A stretch of 57,347 nt of DNA. It comes from Myxococcales bacterium SG8_38 (GTDB taxonomy: Bacteria > Myxococcota_A > Polyangia > Polyangiales > Houyiibacteriaceae). Each line of letters starts with the position of its first letter. Within the stretch, counting starts at the first letter, position 1. The position numbers and the translations under genes were made by a program. The notes under the pieces were generated by a model. The model was not told where the DNA came from, searched no databases, and was given only the letters and a program-made list of their open reading frames with translations. Below are positions 54,419 through 57,347 of the stretch, piece by piece. The DNA lies in NCBI GenBank assembly GCA_001303415.1, contig LJTN01000025.1, forward strand, positions 1 through 57,347. Reading direction: 5' to 3'.

Positions 54419-55838
54419 TGTGGCGTGATCCCTCGTCCCCCGCTGCATGTGTGGCGTCATGAAGCTCCCGGAAATGAAAACCGATGCCTTCGACCAGCTC
54501 GTGAACGTCCGGGAGCGCGTCCCAGTCCGAGTTGAAGCCCCAGAATACCCTGCCGTCGTAGCTGAGGACCGCCACGGACAGCGCTTGATTGGGAAAGAGT
54601 GGCATCATCGGATAGATGGCCCGCATTTGCGAACCCAAGAAATAGAGCGGCATCGGGGGGCCCGGCACGTTGGTAACCGCTACGTTGAACGGCCGGTGGC
54701 GGGTCGCAGACCGGCTCAGCTCGAGGAAGAACCGTCCGCCGACCTGATCGGCCAAGCCTTCGAGCCAGGATACGCCGAGAGCCTGCTTGGAGTGCTTGAG
54801 CTTCTGCGTCGTCTCGATCACGCGATAGAGGCGCGAAACGGGATCCCGCTCGCCCACCGGAAGCTCCACCATGATCATCGCAACGCGATTGCCGAGCTCC
54901 GCATCTTTCTTGTTCCGGACGCTGACCGGGATCAACGCCCGGAAGTCCATGTCCGTGGTATCGCTGCCGTGCTCGCGAATGAAATGGCCCAACGCCCCGG
55001 CGGCCGTGGCAAGCACGACGTCATTGACCGTGCCACCGAGCTTGGCTTTCACTTGCTTGATCTCGCTCAACGAGATGTCGGCCCAGTCGAAACGGCGATG
55101 GGGCCCGATGTGGTCTGGGTTGAAGGGCGTATTCGCGGCTCTACGCCAACCCAAGCGTGATGCCTCGACGAGGCCTTCGACGACGTCACGCGCAGCCTGC
55201 AGTGCTTGGCTTGGCTGCCGAAGGGGCGCGAGTAGCTCGAACGGGGCCCGGACCCGACGGGCAAGCTCGTCTCCAATGAGCTCTGCCGCCCTGGGCGCCT
55301 CGCGGGCCACCCACGGTTCAGGCTCACCGGGTCGCTCGAACGGCTGCGGGCGGAGCAGTGCATGCAGGATACTCATGCCGGAGATCCCGTCCGCCATGCA
55401 GTGGTGGACCTTGGTGACCAGGGCGAACCTATCGTCCTTCAGACCATCGACCACCCACACCTCCCAAGGAGGCTTGTCGGTGTCGAGCGGTAGCTCCAGC
55501 AGGTAGCCACAAACACGCTTGAGGACTCGCTCGTCGGCTGGTTGCGGTAAGGCAACCTGCCGTATGTGATAGCGGATGTTGAAGTTGGGATCGTCTACCC
55601 ATACCGGATGGTCGAACAGCGGGATTTTCGTCAGGCGCTGTCGATGGCGTGGAACGCCTTCAAAGGACCACTCGTAGTTGTTGAGCACTTTGTCGAAGTC
55701 GAGCCCCCCATCTTCGCGACGCAAAGGCCCAGCATCGAACACCATGACGGCTGCCTCGTGCCAGTGGGTATTCCTCTCTTCGAAGCCGAGAAACGAAGCA
55801 TCGAGCGCGGAAAGGCGTTTGTAGTATGTGTCTGACAT
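54405..55838 (-). CDS. Wax ester synthase/diacylglycerol acyltransferase (WS/DGAT)
   Basis: This 477-residue enzyme has the catalytic HHxxxDG motif in KVHHCMADGISG, PPWEVWVVDG before it, and the NDVVLATAAGAL motif of the second half. It joins fatty acyl-CoA to a fatty alcohol (wax ester) or to diacylglycerol (storage triglyceride). GGAGGG 7 nt before ATG 55838 decides the start; in-frame ATGs at 55889 and 55856 lie upstream. Its natural partner, a fatty-alcohol-forming reductase, is encoded at 3911-5890. Confidence 0.94.
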   Translation of the reverse strand: MSDTYYKRLSALDASFLGFEERNTHWHEAAVMVFDAGPLRREDGGLDFDKVLNNYEWSFEGVPRHRQRLTKIPLFDHPVWVDDPNFNIRYHIRQVALPQPADERVLKRVCGYLLELPLDTDKPPWEVWVVDGLKDDRFALVTKVHHCMADGISGMSILHALLRPQPFERPGEPEPWVAREAPRAAELIGDELARRVRAPFELLAPLRQPSQALQAARDVVEGLVEASRLGWRRAANTPFNPDHIGPHRRFDWADISLSEIKQVKAKLGGTVNDVVLATAAGALGHFIREHGSDTTDMDFRALIPVSVRNKKDAELGNRVAMIMVELPVGERDPVSRLYRVIETTQKLKHSKQALGVSWLEGLADQVGGRFFLELSRSATRHRPFNVAVTNVPGPPMPLYFLGSQMRAIYPMMPLFPNQALSVAVLSYDGRVFWGFNSDWDALPDVHELVEGIGFHFRELHDATHAAGDEGSRHINPS

Positions 55839-55991
55839 CGACTTGCCCTCCCTCATTTGTCCCTCTTTGTGCATCGGGTGACAAGTCATAGATTGGCGAA
55901 GAGCTCCGCCGGACGCCTTCGGGCTGGCGCCCTAGCCGTATCTGGCTCCCTGGGCTACCTTTGCACCGCCCGTTGCCCGAAGGACTGGTTC

Positions 55992-57347
55992 ATGCGTCGA
56001 TCTACCCGCTTGCTCTTGGTGCTCTGCACCCTCGTGGCGTTTATCGCCGTCCCCACGAGCGCGCAGCCCTCATTCATTGCTTTTGAAACGGGTCCCGTTC
56101 GACCTCTTGCAAAGCGCGGGAGCATCCTGGCCGCGGTCAATACGCCCGACAATCGCTTGGAAACCTTCAACGTCGTACCAACCGGGATCACGCGCCGATT
56201 CTCGATTCCGGTCGGCCTCGAGCCGTGCGCAGTGGCCATCCGCCCCGGCGGCACCGAAGCCTGGGTCGTCAACCACTTGTCGGACAGTGTGAGCATCGTC
56301 GACCTCATCGCCGGTGTCGTGACTCGAACCTTGTTGGTGGGCGATGAGCCGCGCGACATCGTGATCACCGATCCCGACGGTGCGGGTCCACTCGCAGAGC
56401 GAGCATTCATCACCACCGCGCACAGGGGACAGCACCGCACGCACCCATCGATCGCAGCGGTTCCAGGCGCAGGCGATCCCCAACTCACCACACCAAGCGT
56501 CCCGCGTGCCGATGTCTGGGTTTTCGATGTGGATAACCCCGGCAGTGGCGTTGGAGGAACACCTCTGAAGATCGTAGAGCTCTTCGGCGACACACCTCGC
56601 GCGCTCGCAGTCAGCGCTGACGGCGCCTCGGTCTACGCCGCGGTCTTTCACTCCGGAAACCAGACCGCCGTGGTCAACGAGGGAATGGTCTGCGACGGAT
56701 TTGGGACCAGCCAGTGTAACGGGGACGCTATCACCTCGCCGAATGGGCTCAGCAACGGGAGACTTCCGGGGGGCAATCCGGGTCCGTCCACGAACTTCGC
56801 AGGGGATCCGGCGCCCGAGGTAGGCCTCATCGTGCAGCTGGACGAAGCGTCCGGTCAGTGGCGCGATGAGAACGGGCGCAATTGGAGTAACGGGATTCGC
56901 TTCTTCCTTCCCGATCTCGACGTGTTCGAGATCGATGCGTCGACGCTGAACGAAACGGCGAGCTTTGCGCACGTTGGGACGATCAACTTCAACATGGTCG
57001 CCAATCCCAGCAATGGAAACCTCTACGTGTCCAACACCGATGCACAGAACCTGACGCGCTTCGAGGGGCCCGGCAGCTTCGGTGGCTCCACGGTGCAGGG
57101 CAACCTGCATCAAGCGCGCATCACCGTGTTGGATGGCGCGACCGTATCACCGGTGCATCTCAACTCGCACATCAACTACGGGATCACGCCCGCGCCCGCA
57201 GGGACCAAAGACCACAGTCTCGCGACCCCGCTCGACATGGTGGTGTCTTCCGACGGAGCTACCTTGTACGTTGCCGCGTTCGGATCGAGCAAGGTCGGCG
57301 TGATTCCGACATCCGCGCTCGACGACGGCACGTTTGATCCGATCGAC
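55992..57347 (+). CDS. Secreted beta-propeller (YVTN/lactonase-like) protein, 3' end outside window
   Basis: The frame is open from ATG 55992 to the right edge, 452 codons. A signal peptide (LLLVLCTLVAFIAVPTSAQP) precedes repeated beta-propeller units of the YVTN type: GLEPCAVAIRPGGTEAWVVN, GDEPRDIVI, TPRALAVSADGASVYAAV and PLDMVVSSDGATLYVAAFGS. Such exported propellers bind or organise other proteins and are often followed by di-haem cytochrome domains, which the window end would hide. AAGGA lies 7 nt before the start codon. No enzyme signature is seen. Confidence 0.8.
   Translation, partial: MRRSTRLLLVLCTLVAFIAVPTSAQPSFIAFETGPVRPLAKRGSILAAVNTPDNRLETFNVVPTGITRRFSIPVGLEPCAVAIRPGGTEAWVVNHLSDSVSIVDLIAGVVTRTLLVGDEPRDIVITDPDGAGPLAERAFITTAHRGQHRTHPSIAAVPGAGDPQLTTPSVPRADVWVFDVDNPGSGVGGTPLKIVELFGDTPRALAVSADGASVYAAVFHSGNQTAVVNEGMVCDGFGTSQCNGDAITSPNGLSNGRLPGGNPGPSTNFAGDPAPEVGLIVQLDEASGQWRDENGRNWSNGIRFFLPDLDVFEIDASTLNETASFAHVGTINFNMVANPSNGNLYVSNTDAQNLTRFEGPGSFGGSTVQGNLHQARITVLDGATVSPVHLNSHINYGITPAPAGTKDHSLATPLDMVVSSDGATLYVAAFGSSKVGVIPTSALDDGTFDPID

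Noticed and set aside
42618-55838. Recent horizontal transfer of the molybdenum hydroxylase island
   Set aside because: I see no mobile genes, flanking repeats or tRNA, and base composition looks like that of the neighbours by eye.

Overview
The window is GC-rich, densely coded and chromosomal in character. Nearly every base lies in a gene, many neighbouring genes overlap by 1-17 nt, and I see no tRNA, rRNA, insertion sequence, phage gene or CRISPR array. Several lipoproteins have short AAC/AGC-type lipoboxes followed by Gly-Gly-Thr/Ala/Asp linkers. Together with an encapsulated-ferritin homologue resembling the one I remember from Haliangium, and lipid- and steroid-type enzymes, this suggests a myxobacterium-like bacterium (Myxococcota, the former Deltaproteobacteria), perhaps marine. 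That placement is inference.

Layout. 1-909: a lipoprotein with a PKD-like domain and Gly-rich tail, cut by the window edge. 1150-5890: lipid genes, namely a 3beta-HSD-type SDR, an acyl-CoA dehydrogenase, a small HEXXH membrane protein and a two-domain alcohol-forming fatty acyl-CoA reductase. 5899-17492: exported GH5-like, GH106-like and endonuclease/phosphatase-fold lipoproteins mixed with a steroid 5alpha-reductase homologue, PepN, a ferredoxin-metallo-hydrolase fusion and an aldo/keto reductase. 17594-28956: PhzF-GpsA, oxidoreductase-GST, a leftover piece of ectoine synthase, a VLCAD-like dehydrogenase, ZupT, an HDAC-family deacetylase, a hemerythrin plus encapsulated-ferritin pair, a CAP-domain protein and a haloalkane-dehalogenase-like hydrolase. 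29064-33343: an RND efflux adaptor and pump. 33362-40755 (minus strand): a second 3beta-HSD-type SDR, a Dph6-like ATPase, a glycosidase lipoprotein, a sulfatase and a P2-type cation ATPase.

40800-54418 is the most coherent block, a molybdenum-hydroxylase island. It holds a MoCo-handling fusion protein, then coxD-coxE-coxG-coxM-coxS-coxL-coxF. The large subunit carries the form I CO dehydrogenase signature AYRCSFR, so aerobic CO oxidation is predicted. An XdhC protein split into two genes lies on the opposite strand. It is followed by a second, two-subunit molybdenum hydroxylase of the isoquinoline-oxidoreductase type with a Tat leader, and a THUMP-domain protein. A wax ester synthase/DGAT (54405-55838) complements the fatty acyl-CoA reductase 50 kb away. 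A secreted beta-propeller protein runs off the right edge.

The points I rate highest are: an encapsulated ferritin that has lost its targeting peptide and shell gene and sits beside a hemerythrin; the complete form I CODH cluster in an unusual gene order with a CoxF-like protein ending in a Cys-Cys-His tail; the HEXXH membrane protein translationally coupled to the fatty-alcohol-forming reductase; and the ectoine synthase remnant. No transcription factor gene is visible anywhere in the window.
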